Shown in pieces: positions 1 to 11,784 of a stretch of 61,712 bases of DNA. The stretch comes from Gonapodya sp. JEL0774 (lineage: Eukaryota; Monoblepharomycota; Monoblepharidomycetes; Monoblepharidales; Gonapodyaceae). Made by a program: the position numbers and the translations under genes. The stretch is from the NCBI GenBank assembly GCA_027604505.1, contig JADIIX010000024.1:139316-201027 (forward strand), read 5' to 3'. The notes beneath the pieces were generated by a model. That model searched no databases and had not been told where the DNA came from. It worked only from the letters and a program-made list of their open reading frames with translations. Position 1 is the stretch's first letter. Each line of letters starts with the position of its first letter.

Positions 1-74
1 CACCCCTTCCAAACTCCTCCCCAACCAATCCCACCCCCCGGACCCCCCACCCAACCTCACTTACCACCCATCCA

Positions 75-98
75 CCCCCCCCCCCCCCCCCCCCCCCC
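75..98. repeat. 24-nt poly-C homopolymer tract
   Basis: An uninterrupted run of 24 C follows about 70 nt of C-rich sequence at the window edge. The remaining sequence up to about 1.6 kb is GC-mixed and holds only short unconvincing open frames in all six frames; I see no gene there. A tract like this may mark a low-complexity island or an assembly-difficult spot. Confidence 0.9.
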
Positions 99-1590
99 AA
101 GTGTGTGACGTGTTTGCAGTGTGCCGTTCGCGTATAGGTACCCGCACTTATGTACCTACGGGCCGGGGTGTCGTGGCTTCGGCTTTCGCGTGTCCCGGGT
201 CGTGGTAGATGTATGCCACAGAGTCCCGCTGCGCGGGGTCGGGTGACCAGGGGAATAAGGGTACGGACCCTCCCACCACGGGGGGGCACCCAAACGCTGT
301 TTCCAACTCTTTCTTTGCTTCTTTTTGTTTGCTTTTGGGTTCCTCGTTTTGCTGTGTGGGCCCTCTGCCCTGGTCCCCCCGTCCGTCTGTGCAGTCCGCG
401 GCTTTGGCCAAGTTTCCGCAAGGAGTCGAGGCGGGGGGGATTTCGGGATTCGTGAGACGCGTGCGGGCGGGTGTCTTCGTTTGACCATCTAACAGCAGCC
501 CCTCCGAGAGGCATCATTACAACACTACGTTCTTCGATATCTATCAGCGAGTCCAAGGGATCAACCCGCAGAACCGCGTCTGAGCGTCCAGCTGTGACTG
601 GTGGTTCTTTTTCCCGATTGGTCGTGATTGGTCGTGTGGTGTGTGTGTGGTACATATATCCGTCGATTGCACCTGTAGCGACAAATCTGGTACAATTGTA
701 CTCTGAGAGACAGACCAGCGTAATGAGTTTTCGGTGGTGATTTCTGTATTACATATTAAGTTAGTTCTGCCGTACACGAAGAAGGCACTTCACCCAATTT
801 CCTGCACAATGACGTCAACCCATCAACACACGGTGAGATCGATAGAAAAGACGGCGCTTCAACACTCATTGGTACACGGCTGCCTGAGCAGAGGCTTCTT
901 TGTTTGTGTTTTCCGTGGCGCTTTTAAGGTCCCTCCAGGCCCACCAATGCCCACCACTACTTGCCGAGGGGACGGCGGAGCTTCTGCCTGTTAAACCCTC
1001 CCGAGAGAGAGCCCACGAAGGTGAATAGAAGTTGAAAGGAACTAGCACTGCACGGTCCCGAATTGTGACACCTTTTATGCGTCTTTGATGCGTAGCGAGA
1101 GGGACAGTGTGTTATATTTGATCACAACAACTGAAATACCAATCACCAATGGCCGCCACCGCAAGCGGGAGTGGGGATCCTTACGGTGCATTTCCGGTGA
1201 TCCAAATTTGCATTTACGGCATTTATTTTCTGAGCCCGTTGAATTAATTGTGAGTGCCAAGATGTGAATGAAAATGGTTGTGGCGGACTCATCCACAGCA
1301 CTGTGCCCGATCGGCAAAAGCAGCGTCACGTCCGCCTCGATGAAAAAAATCCCCCGGAACAAGGAAGCGGTTCGAACAGCTAGCGAGCAGTCATCGGAAA
1401 GTGTCGGTGATGTTCTGGAAGATTCGTAGGCTGGATTGAATTTTTCCTCGGGGGAGACATATGCTGGTCCCTTGCTGTGGGAAGCATGTGACATCGGGCT
1501 GATCCGGGAGACCGAAACCTCCGGACATAGCGGCGGCGACATTTTAGGCGGCGATTTAATTCAGGATTCAAGTACCTCCATTGCGCGCTC
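99..1590. other. Intergenic stretch, no supported gene
   Basis: Several overlapping short frames exist on both strands (the longest is 155 codons on the minus strand at 1075-1542), but none shows a recognisable domain, none joins to others with convincing splice sites, and composition changes along them. The 3' part could hold untranslated or first-exon sequence of the downstream zinc-finger gene. Confidence 0.5.
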
Positions 1591-1701
1591 TTGCAACACC
1601 ATCCAAGCCATGTGTCCTATTATCGGATACGGCCCGCCAGTATCCAACAAAGTCGCGTCTGTGATGCAGTTCACAGGGTCGAGGTAACTGACAGGTCTCC
1701 C

Positions 1702-3016
1702 ATGGAACGTGACCTCATGGCAACCACCCCGCATCGCGACTCCGTCACTCACAACACTTCGTTACGCGACTGTAGATGTCCGAGACACAGCTTTACTCCT
1801 GATCAAATCGCTGAAATTGTCGGATTAGATGTTGAAGTTCTTCCGGATTTGTGTGTTCGAGTTCAAAGAGGTATGTATTCGATATAGTAGGATTTGCACA
1901 GGACACATGGAGAGAGGGAGAACATACGGGAGACTAGGAAACCGGAAACCCTCCGCCATTGGAGCTCGAAATTTTTTTGCTTGAAATCGAGTTACTTGAT
2001 GTGCTGAGTTCACGACGTTCGGTCCCGAACCCCAGCCTGCCGGCTCGCGCTCCCATATCGGTTAACGAATCTACCCCCTGAAGTACTCGATCAAGTACTT
2101 GCGATACTTTCGCGACCGGCTGACTTTGAGGTACCCCTGCAACTCCAACTTCAACCTTCACAACCGGACGTCGAGATGCAACCTCCATCACCCGAACCCG
2201 AAGTTCTCATTCTACCACCGGCAGCCGATGTGCAACCTGCCGTGGTTCCTCCACCAGTCGAAGCCGAGGTGCAACCTCCCCCACCACAACCCGACGTGCA
2301 CCCTGACCCACTACAAACCGAAGCTCAACCTGTACCACCGCAACCCGAAGCACCTCAATTCGCACCTGTAGCCCCCTTCCAAGTGAGTAAGAGAAACACT
2401 CGTTGTCGTTTGCGAATCCGGAATCCCATCTCGCGCCATTGCCTTTCTACGCCCCGAAATGCACAGGCTCATGGAGTATGCCCAAAACCGGGGTGTGGCA
2501 TGCAGTTCCATTGTGGTACCCAGATGGTTGATTTGGATGCCAACCACCGTCTAGTGTACGCTTCAATACCAGGTCGGCCGCCTGTCCCAAGCAACCCGGA
2601 ACAGTATTGTGAACTGCTGCAGCACATCTTTTCGAGCCACCTGCCGAACTGGGATAATTTGAAGAAGTCCTGCTATTGCCCGGTGTGTCTCAAAGTACTG
2701 AAGAAGAAGGGGAACATCAGATCGCACCGTGAGCACCTTGCACAGCCCATTCTTCGCATTCAACTTTCAAGTAGTTTCTAAATCTTTCCATTGGCTAGTG
2801 CTTAACGAGCGACACCACGGCGTTTCCAATTACCACTTCTCCTGTGCCAAGTGTGCACGAACTCTAAGGGACAAGGAGTCGGCCATGCGGCATTTGGAGC
2901 GTAATCGTTGCTACAGGCTACTTTCCTCCGAGCGTGAAAGTGAGTCCTTTCACATCATTGAAATCAGCTTTCCTCCATGCTCATGTGCCAAAGCAGACGA
3001 GGACGAGCAAACCTGA
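1702..3016 (+). CDS. Zinc-finger protein ZF1 (C2H2/C2HC-like), paralogue of the gene at 11.8-12.9 kb
   Basis: This is a multi-exon gene of unknown function. Proposed exons are 1702-1870 (start uncertain; an in-frame start at 1591 is also possible), 2036-2382, 2467-2728 and 2799-2939, with phases that agree. A GTGAGT at 2940 suggests a further intron; reading through it instead ends at 3016. The middle is a Pro/Gln/Glu-rich linker with repeated PPxPEAEVQP-like units. The C-terminal half carries cysteine/histidine clusters: CPKPGC...C, a finger CPVC-x12-H-x6-H, and a final CAKC-x12-H-x5-C. The same clusters, the motif YC-x2-LL-x-H and the three intron positions occur in the gene at 11785-12918, so both are real and related. 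Zinc binding, and DNA or protein binding, is inference. No family name is recognised. Confidence 0.6.
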
Positions 3017-3701
3017 AGACAACGTTGTGGAATATGAAGGTCAGTCCTGCGTTTGTGATCAGTTCTCGGAGCTGGTCAAGTATCATGATTTTCATTCCTT
3101 TTCGTCAGATTGTGTACATACCGAACGACATGCACGCTTTGAACGAAATTAGAAAGCAGCAAGCAAGCTTTGTGCATGGCTACACTATTGAACTCATTAG
3201 AAATTTGGCGCGAAGGGACTTTGTGTGTTTGCAGTTGGGTTCTCTTTTTCCTCACTGTTCAAATATTGCCTATCATAAGCTGCCCTCTCTTGGAATGTAC
3301 ATATGTCTGAATATTCAATATTGCTTCTTTCTTCAACCTAACGAGTACAGCGTCGTCTCAGTCAAAGACGTGTAACTGTTTTTGGAAATATATATGCTCG
3401 CAAAAAAATGTGAGCGAGTGAGCATCAGAGCTTGAAGAAATCGACGAAGAGAGCTCAAGAGTCGAAGAGTGGGAACAGGTACACAACGAACAGTGGCACA
3501 ATGTGCACGGGTATGCTTCCCCTGTTTGCCGCCAACCAAGAACTCACCAAGCACGCCCGCGAAACAAACCGATTCATTCGATTTCGCTTCCAACCGTCTT
3601 CGATCCGCTCATCTTCATCAGCCCAGTACCCATCGGCGATCCGTGTTGGCCTTTCCGTTCCCCCCGCCCGCCATTCACCGGCAAACTCACGCCCGAAAGA
3701 A
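3017..3701. other. Intergenic, nothing recognised
   Basis: Between ZF1 and HMMR I see no coding signal beyond short frames. It may contain the 3' end of ZF1, whose last exon is not resolved, and the HMMR promoter and 5' untranslated region. Confidence 0.4.
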
Positions 3702-6700
3702 ATGTCGTTCCCTCAGGCGAAGCGATTCGAATCGAAGCAGCGTGAGTGCTGTTGTGTCAGATGTCGCAGACAGGTGGACTGGATTGGACCGGACGCCGAT
3801 GGCAGGGACGGTTGTTGTTCTTCGTTAACAACCGTCTCAGAGGGAGCAAAGAATAACTCATGGCTACGATCGCTATGAAAAAATGACTCACTCTTCTCGT
3901 TCTTGTTTTTCCTGGCATCACTTCACGTCCGACCACCTGCAGCTCTCGCCGAAAATCCGGCACCTGGCACTTACAATCTCCCGACATCAACACTCCTCAA
4001 TGACGACCCAGCCAAGCACTATGGATTCCTTGGCAAAAGCAAGCGATTTAATGAACAGAAAGGTGGGCTGGAGCACGGTATTGTTGTGTTGTTGACCTGG
4101 ACACGTTGCTCCTTTGTCTCAAATTTGCTTGCTGACTCGCCACCAATTGCTATTTTCGCTTTGTTCCGAAAAATTCTCCCAAGACGAGTCTTCCGGCGCT
4201 GATGGTGAAGGTCGTACTGATAAGGAGAACATCTCTGCGGCCGCTCTCAGCGCTTTCAACCGGAGGAGTCTCATTGGCACGAAGGAACGGGACGAAGTCG
4301 CCAAGTACAGGAAAGAGGTGATTATTCCTAAAGCCCTACAAAGAGTTGAACGTGGGGTCACATGGTTGAATGAGTGAAACGTGAGCGAAGTGCAGCTCGA
4401 GAAGGAGACCCTCGGCTGTGTGAATCTGGGTATCAATGAATCCCAGCTCATGTGCGGGACATTTCGCGGAGAGTCGTTTTGTTCTCTCCACTTGCAACCC
4501 CTGCACTTTTGCCTGACTGGAACCTAATGTTTCCAATCACCCTCTTGTTGACAAACCACCACCCTCAAATCAAAGATGGAACGGCTCCAAACTCAAGTTG
4601 AAAATCACAACGTCAATCACCAAAAGGAGGTTTGTTCTTCCGCTCATTTCGATCACATAGGGGAATGTATTTTGATGGTCGATATCTCCAAACGTGTTTT
4701 CTATTGTGACCTCAGATTACCCAACTCACCGCACATCTCGCTCGCCTCGAATCCGCCGCGGCTGCTGCGACCTCCAAGCGTACCTCGCTTGAGTCAGACG
4801 TCGCGGCAAAGGAGAAGGAAGTGGGTCAGCTGAAGGATACCGTGGCAGGACTCAGGTCTGCGGTTAGTATTCAAGCGGATTTTGAAATGAAAACTAGTCC
4901 TAATCTTCTTGCTGACTTTGGGATATCTATTGTGTTTTGTTTTCCAACATCTTCGCAAGCTCGAGAAATCGGAGCGCCTCTCCATTTCACTGCAAGAGAA
5001 GCTCACGCGAAACTCCAACTTGGCAAAGAGAGTTGAAGATCTGGACCGCAAGAATCTCCAGCTCAAGCAGCTCCTTACCCGAACAGAACAGGACCGGGAC
5101 GATGCCCGTGCTAAAGTCGGTGCGGAAGAGGACGTGCGGAAGCAGAAGGACAAGTTCGCCGAGGAAAAGAAGAAGGTCGTCGCTGAAGCAGAGAGAGACA
5201 AAGCGAGAGCCGCAGCTGCGGAGAAGGAAAAACAGGCGGCAGAAGCGAGACTTCAGAAGGCAGAGGAAGAGCTCGTCAAGGCGAAGGAGGCTCTCAAGGC
5301 GCTCACTGAAGCACATGCAGTCGATGCCCGAGAAGCACGTCAGGCCGCCGAAGCCACCGAGGCTCGACTCAACGCTACTGTTCTATCGTTGCGGCGTGAA
5401 GTGGACGAGGCGATTGCTCGAGCGCACCAAGTGCAGCAAGATGCCGCCGAGAGCGCACGCAACGCAGAGGCCCAACTTGCAGACAGGGACACCAAGCTTC
5501 GCGAGGCTGAGGCACGGGCCGCTTTTGAAATTGAGGAACTTGAATCCAACCTCCGTGATGCCGCAGCCCGCTCTTCCAAATTGGAGCGGGAGATAATTGC
5601 CATCCGGTCGGCTCGCGACGCTGCGGAGACTGAATGGCGCGCAGCGCGTGGAGAGCTTGAGCGTTCGCTGATCGATGTCCGTCGTCGGCTCGCCGAAGCT
5701 GAGGCGGGGGCAGCGAGAACATTGGAACGCGCGAAAGCAGAGGCTACAGCGGCTGCGGAGCTCATCGTGGACGGTCAAGCGAGGGAGGCCAATCTTCAGC
5801 GCTCTCTCGCGGACGCAACCAGCGTTGGAGTGAAGCTTACAGAGCAAGTGGAGGAGATGAAGGGGCGCTTCGCGATGCTGGAGGAGGATATGAAGAAACA
5901 GAAGGACGATTGGAAGAGAGAGGTGGATCTTCTACAATTAAGCTCCGCGAAAGGTGTTTCTGAGCTCAGGGACATCATAGTGTCACTCGAAGAAGATCTG
6001 GAGCGCGAACGCGCAGCGCGTTTCGAATCAGAATCCGTGGCCAATGCCGAATCTATTCGTTTGAAAGGCGAAGTCCGAAGCAGAGAAGTGGAGATCGTTG
6101 CGCTCAAAGAATCAAGAACTAGGATGGAGGAGGAAATGCGTCGAGCGGTCGCCGACTTGGAGCGGCTGCTTTCGGACGGTGAAAGAGATGCCGCTGGAAG
6201 GGAGCAGGAACTATGTGCCGATATTAGAAGGCTCACAGAAGTTGTGGAGGAGCTCGAGTCGAAACTAGAAACCCGCCAGAAGGACTTGGAAGCCTTGGAA
6301 GCCTTGAGGCACCAGGAAAAGGCGGGATATCAGGAAGAATTAGTGTGGGCAAAGGAACAAAGCAGCCGCGCGACTGCCGAAAGGGATGCTGAGATTGCTG
6401 CTCTTAAGTCCAAAATTGAGGTGACCTCGAATGGCGCGGAGGCCGAAATTTCTGCGAAAAACTCCGAGATTCTGTCTCTTCAAGACATGCTTACAGCCAT
6501 CAAGCTTGATGCTGCCTCGACTGCCGCTGCGCATACCCGGCAAATTGATCTTTTAGAGACAGAGATAGCTAAGATTCGCAGTGAGAGTATCGTCGCTATT
6601 GAGAGACGGGAAGAAGCAATTAGTGCTCTCAGGATGGAAATGGATTCTCGAGTTGCTCATCTTGATGGTGTAGTGGCAGGAAAGGTGCAAGAGATTGCAC

Positions 6701-9034
6701 ACCTACTGGATGCTCGGAATGCACTACGAGCTGAAATGGAGGATCGAATCGCTGCCATGGAGGATGAGGTGGCTGAGCTCACAAGACAAAGCGCAGAAGC
6801 TCACCGAGTCTCCACTGTAGCGCAACAGGAGGCCGATGCCAGGATCGCGGACCTATCCAACAGCCTCGCAGTTCTAGAGGCTCGGCTTTCTGATGTCCGC
6901 GGAGATCTTGCGCAGGAGACGGATGCGAATGTCAATTTGCGGAACAAAATCTCGGCCCTAGAGCGTGAATTGGCTTCGACCGCCCGAGAATCGTCGGCAC
7001 AAATATTCGACCTCACTGGACAGCTTCGCGATGCACATTCTCAGCTACAATGCACAAAGGGCGACCTCGACAGCGAGCGTGCCCACAATATCTCCTTACG
7101 TTCAGAAGTGTCTGATCTTTCGCGACAGACCCAGTCTCTCGAAGCATCGCTACAGCAGGAGAAGCGGGAGAGGGAGAACCTCCAAGTAGAAATTTCGGCC
7201 CTCCGTCGCAAGCATGACCACGCTGCTAGGAGCCTTGCGAATCTGCGAGACTCTTCTGATCTGGAGATTGCCGGGTTGAAGAGTGAAGTAGATGGACTCG
7301 TTCGTCGTATGGACAAGGAGCGTGTAGCCAACGAGGAAATGATGACATCGATGAGAACAGATCATCATTCACTTTCATTAGCACATGCTGAGGTCTGCCA
7401 GCAACGTGACAATTTAAGTCGTGAATCAGAGACCCTTGCGAAACAACTTTCCATCAGCTCAGCCGACAAGGCAGACCTATGGTCGCAGCTTATGGATGCC
7501 CGCAGTACCTACCCTTACTTTTCCAGTCAGTGCAACGCAATCGACCTGATGGAGCAGATTGCGCAAATGGACATTGCTGCTCGGGAACGTGCTGAAGACC
7601 TCGCCAAAACATTAGAGCAGGAGCTTGTCGAGGCGATGGAGTTGTTGGGGGAACTCCGTCGATCTGTGGTAAATGCGCATGAGGAGACTACCGTTTGGAA
7701 GATGAACTACGAAGCAGAACGGGAACGGAATCGGTTTGGTGAACAGATGGTGGAAAGTGTATCCAAGGAAAGAGCCAGATTGGTGGATATGACTGACTCA
7801 TCTATTCACGAAAGTGCTACAGTGGTTGGTGACTTGAAAGCGAGCATTGCCTATGCGGATGCTGTTGTTGCTGATATCGTTTGTGGAGCAAGCGTTGCAC
7901 AAGTAAGTGTCTTTTTCAAGTTTGCGTGCCTCCCTGCCATTCAACTTTCTACCATTCTCTCCAAGGTCAAGTATGCAGAAAGTCTTGTTGAGGAACAAGT
8001 AGCGTCCGCTAAGCGCCTCGTTGACTCTGCTGAAGGGAGGCGGGCTGAGCTTGAGACTTTGATCGTCCAAGAACGTTTTGCTCACAACCAGGAAATGACA
8101 CGATCTTGGGAGCAGCTACAGAAGTCCGAACGGGACTTCCAGCAGCTCATGACTGAGTACTCTTCGATGGAACAGGATCTGCGGGCAAACAAAGATGCTC
8201 TGGCGAACACGAACGCCCTTCTGCAGAACGCGCAGAAGGAGATGGAAGCGGCATCACACTTTCAAGAAGAGAACACCAAACTTCGACAGCGAATCGAGCA
8301 AAACGCTGCAGCTGTCATGGACGCTGAGAGGAAAAGCAATGCGGCGAATGCAACATTAAGGATGGCGGAGCAGTTAGAAGAGCAGAACGCAGATCTACAC
8401 GCTGCGATTGAGATGTGAGTTTTTTTTGGAGCCAAACCGGGACGAAGTCTAATAACGTCTTCACCTTAAGTCTGAGCACCCAAATTCGGGAGTTGGAGGA
8501 GCAGAAAATGGAGCTCGAAGAAACTATGCGAGACCAACTCGAACTCATCATGAAGAAGCACAACCTTGCTGATCAGGAACTGAAGCAAGTTACCGAGATC
8601 AACGCCCATTTGCTTGGTCACCAGAACACCCGTCAGAAGATAAAGTACGTGGATCAAATCAAGAAGGAGAACTTGAAGTATAAGCAGGTGAGTCACGCGT
8701 ACTTCCCACTGAGTGAAATACTTGCTCTGAATGATGCTATTTCATGTATCAGGAGCACGTGGACCTGACGTCCAAGCTCCAGAAGTGTCGCATTCGAATC
8801 ATGAAATTGGAGCGGGATCTCGAAGCAGTCCGAGCCGTTAGCGTTCCACTTGGAATGTCGACGGAAGGAGATTCGTCTGCTGCTGCTCCCAGGCCCAGAT
8901 CACGAGTTGGACGAGCGGTTTTGGCTGCCCGCGAGGAAACACCTCAGCCGTTGAGGTCAAAGAGCGCGGGAGCGCGCCCCGGAGATAGGAACTTCACCCT
9001 CTTTGGAAATCGTGCCGGCGATGATGACAACTGA
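3702..9034 (+). CDS. HMMR: HMMR/RHAMM orthologue, long coiled-coil spindle protein
   Basis: Nine exons join in frame: 3702-3741, 3943-4062, 4184-4317, 4576-4629, 4716-4862, 4960-7902, 7966-8414, 8471-8687 and 8753-9034, giving about 1,461 aa (human HMMR is about 724). The N-terminus MSFPQAKRF followed by PAPGTYNLP and a FLGKSKRF-type motif matches the start of animal HMMR, including its PxPGxY element. The C-terminus has LLGHQNTRQKIKYVDQIKKE, the hallmark HMMR segment (around residue 1342). Between them lies more than 1,000 residues of heptad-rich coiled coil with many Glu/Arg/Ala residues. Known animal HMMR binds microtubules at centrosomes and spindle poles and works with dynein and TPX2; a similar role here is inferred. 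The extra length is all coiled coil. Intron 7903-7965 is 63 nt, in frame and stop-free. It converges on fabI downstream. Confidence 0.9.
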
Positions 9035-9303
9035 GCTCAGAAGCGTTGGCTTAATTACGTCTCTATTTCTATAAAATAATCTTTGGAGCGGTTTTGTTTA
9101 TGATGTTTGTTCCCCGTTGGAGGCAGTCAATAACGTTATTACAATATTCCTTTTTCAACCATACTGTGTGTCGAAACTCCATGACAACAACTCCATTGCG
9201 AACGAACAGAGAAAGATAGCAATAAATGTGGGAATTATACTTGAGGCATGTTCTATTCATGATGTAATCTCAATGTACATTTCAAAAACTCTTCCATTTG
9301 ATA
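9035..9303. other. Convergent intergenic region (HMMR / fabI 3' ends)
   Basis: About 270 nt of AT-richer sequence lies between the HMMR stop and the fabI stop. An AATAAA sits at about 9220 on the plus strand and an AAATAATC follows the HMMR stop; either could serve 3' processing. No gene is seen. Confidence 0.4.
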
Positions 9304-10552
9304 TCATGCGGCCACCACGTTAAACCTATCAGAGAAAGTGAAATGACAATCGTGTGTGGGCTGAGAATGGTGGCGGTGTAATGACAAGAACAGACAAGTC
9401 TCACCCAGCATCAACAAAGTGGATCCCGCCTGTAACGGATTTTGCGGCGTCGCTCACGAGGTAGGCCGCGAGCCCACCGACATCCTCTTGACTAGCCAGT
9501 TCCGGTAAGGGGCTCTTTTCTGCGTGACTCTTTTGAAGGTCCGAGAATCCGGCGATACCCGAGGCCGCTCTCGTCGCGATGGCACCTGCAGAGATTGCGT
9601 TGACACGGATCTTTTTCGGACCAAGCTCCGCAGCCATGTATTTGGTAACAGATTCAAGGGCGGCTTTGACAGGTCCCATGATTCCGTAGTTCTTAACCAC
9701 CTGTGTCGAGCCGTAGTAGGCTGTTGGAGAAGTGTGGTGGGAGTCGGAGACAATGAACGGAGTTGCTTGTGACAAGGGTCAAAATTCCTTCAAGCAAGGA
9801 GACGTACTGAGAGTGAGCAAAGTGCCTCCATCCTTCATGAGCGGTTCAGCGAGCTTTGCCATTTTCACGAAGGAGTGGCAAGATATATCCATCGCCAAAG
9901 CAAACCTGGGCCAGGAGGGCACAGCAGAGACGTCACGATCGCTTTGCAGCAGTCCTAGGTGGTGCGTTTAAGACTCACCCTTTGCCAGAACTGTCCACAA
10001 CTCGGCAATGTAAATCCTCGCGAGGTGCGAACGCAACAGCGTGGAGGAGGAAGTCCAGCTTACCCCACTTCTCAGTCACGGCTGCGAACACAGCTTCCAG
10101 TTCTCCCTCCTTCAGGAGATCTAGAGGAAGGTAGAGGGAGCTAATATTACGGCGAAAGGTTCATGATAAGCGAAAGAAATTGGAGCCACCACGTAGATCG
10201 TAAGCGTTTCCCATGATATGAAACATCGTTATGAAGCGCAATCGGTGATCTCTTGGGAGTTTGTGTAACAAAATCTCTCCACAGCGTAGTTTTTAATTCT
10301 GCCCATTCCATTTAGCCATTTCAAAGTTCTTCTGCCCAAGATCCCCAACCATTTCACCCACTCTCACCTGTTCACCTGATCAGCTAAGGGTTTGACAAAC
10401 TTGCCGGCTTTCTCGTTGAGATACGTGACGGCAAGTTCTGCGCCCATTTGGTGAAACGCTTTCGCACATCCCCAGGCGATGGATTGGTCGTTGGCGATGC
10501 CGACAACAAGACCCTTCTTGCCGGCGAGGGAGAAAATGTTCTGCTGTGTCAT
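9304..10552 (-). CDS. fabI: Enoyl-[acyl-carrier-protein] reductase (NADH), bacterial FabI type
   Basis: Five exons on the minus strand (10552-10368, 10140-9979, 9905-9808, 9720-9405, 9325-9304) join without frame conflict into 260 aa, the normal FabI length. The product reduces trans-2-enoyl-ACP with NAD(P)H in type II fatty acid synthesis. Visible features are the N-terminal GLVVGIANDQSIAWG nucleotide-binding loop, the AMDISCHSF stretch, the catalytic pattern Tyr160-x6-Lys167 (NYGIMGPVK), INAISAG-type strand and a VDAGFNV end. These segments are typical of proteobacterial FabI, and the fungal mitochondrial pathway normally uses the unrelated MECR/Etr1 reductase. The introns show it belongs to the fungal genome rather than bacterial contamination. 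No clear mitochondrial presequence is visible at this ATG; the frame is open upstream to 10753, so an extended start is possible. Horizontal acquisition is inference. Confidence 0.9.
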
Positions 10553-11784
10553 GAGTGCTGGTGGATGGTGATGGATGATTTTGGGGATGAAGTACGCTAT
10601 ACAACCGAGGCCCTCGTTCGGGTGAACACGTTCCGGCAACCAAAGCAACCGGCGACCTTGCTGGTTTCCTATTTGAATTGCCCACCAAGATTGTGAGTGG
10701 AATTCTCTGCATTCACCTTTAGTGTGGACTATTAAGACTGTCTCACGCGCCAACTAACCGTCGCGGCTTCCAGATCTGAAGCGTGCCAATTGTCGAGCGC
10801 AAGTAAGTTGCAACGGAAAACACACCAAAATCCAAACGCCCTCTGCTGCATGTGTCAAACGACTTTTTTTCGTCCAACTCATCATATGTTTGGACGTCCG
10901 TTATGCGTTCTCTTCTTGCGTGCGAAACAATAGCGTATTCAAGTCTTCAACAATGGTGAAAGTGTCTCACCGTATCTGGGTCTTTCACCGTCGGCAATAC
11001 ATTTTGTACGAAAAACTGCATGCCTTGAAAAGTACTTCGATTTTCATCACCACACGAAAGTCGCTCCACCTGCATAGTCCAATCAGGCTCCTCACTTCGG
11101 TTTACATAAAGACTCACCCCAACTTTTCACCCATCAATTCTCGCTAACCTCCTCATACACTCGAGCCTCAGTTCGCTAAGTTTTGGTGACGATGGTTATT
11201 TCGGTTAGCCACTGCTGCGGGACGATCCACTTCTGCCATGGTTTCACATTCCTCTGTCTTGAATGCTACGCACTTCCAATTTCGAAAAAAGGAGAACGCA
11301 TTTAGTATTCAGCATGATTTCCAGCCTGAAACGATAGAAGGTAACCGATGATGACACTGGTCCCTATCGGTCGCACCGAAAGAGCATCTTCCGTATATGT
11401 CGGTGCGACGCCATTGATCGGGATTCAGTCATGACGCCAGCAGAGCTTTTACCTTTGGCTCGGGTTGCTTCATTCTCGATCAACTTCATCGGCTCCGGGT
11501 CGCGGGAAGATTACAACCTCGCTCGTGGGGAACGGCGGACGCAAAAGAAATTGCTTCAAATAAATCAAATCAGACTTCATATACATCTGCAATGAACGAT
11601 GTTTCTCGCATTTCTTTGCGGGGGACAGTTGCCATCTGATTACGTCACAGTGATGAAAGTCGCCAACGTCGGCAGGCCACACAGCAGAACTTAGGGAGGA
11701 GGACCCTTACTCATTTACAAGTTGTTCAGAATTGATCAAAACCAACGTGTCTCTGCCAAAAGACTTCAATTCACCTAGAAACAA
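10553..11784. other. Intergenic; one strong inverted repeat, no gene recognised
   Basis: Short frames only, none with recognisable domains. It holds the fabI upstream region and probably the ZF2 promoter. A 10-bp perfect inverted repeat (GTCGCACCGA at 11370-11379 and its complement at 11400-11409, 20-nt spacer) could form a hairpin or an operator-like site. Confidence 0.4.
11370..11409. repeat. 10-bp inverted repeat with 20-nt spacer
   Basis: The left arm GTCGCACCGA and right arm TCGGTGCGAC are exact reverse complements and GC-rich. It lies about 375 nt upstream of the first proposed exon of the zinc-finger gene ZF2. Function is unknown. Confidence 0.6.

Noticed and set aside
1075-1542. 155-codon minus-strand frame near the window start
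   Set aside because: No recognisable motif, poor context and no partner exons; treated as chance.
4987-6236. Several long minus-strand frames under HMMR
   Set aside because: They mirror the Glu/Arg/Ala-rich coiled coil and give Ser/Arg/Leu-rich nonsense; no splice structure or family match.
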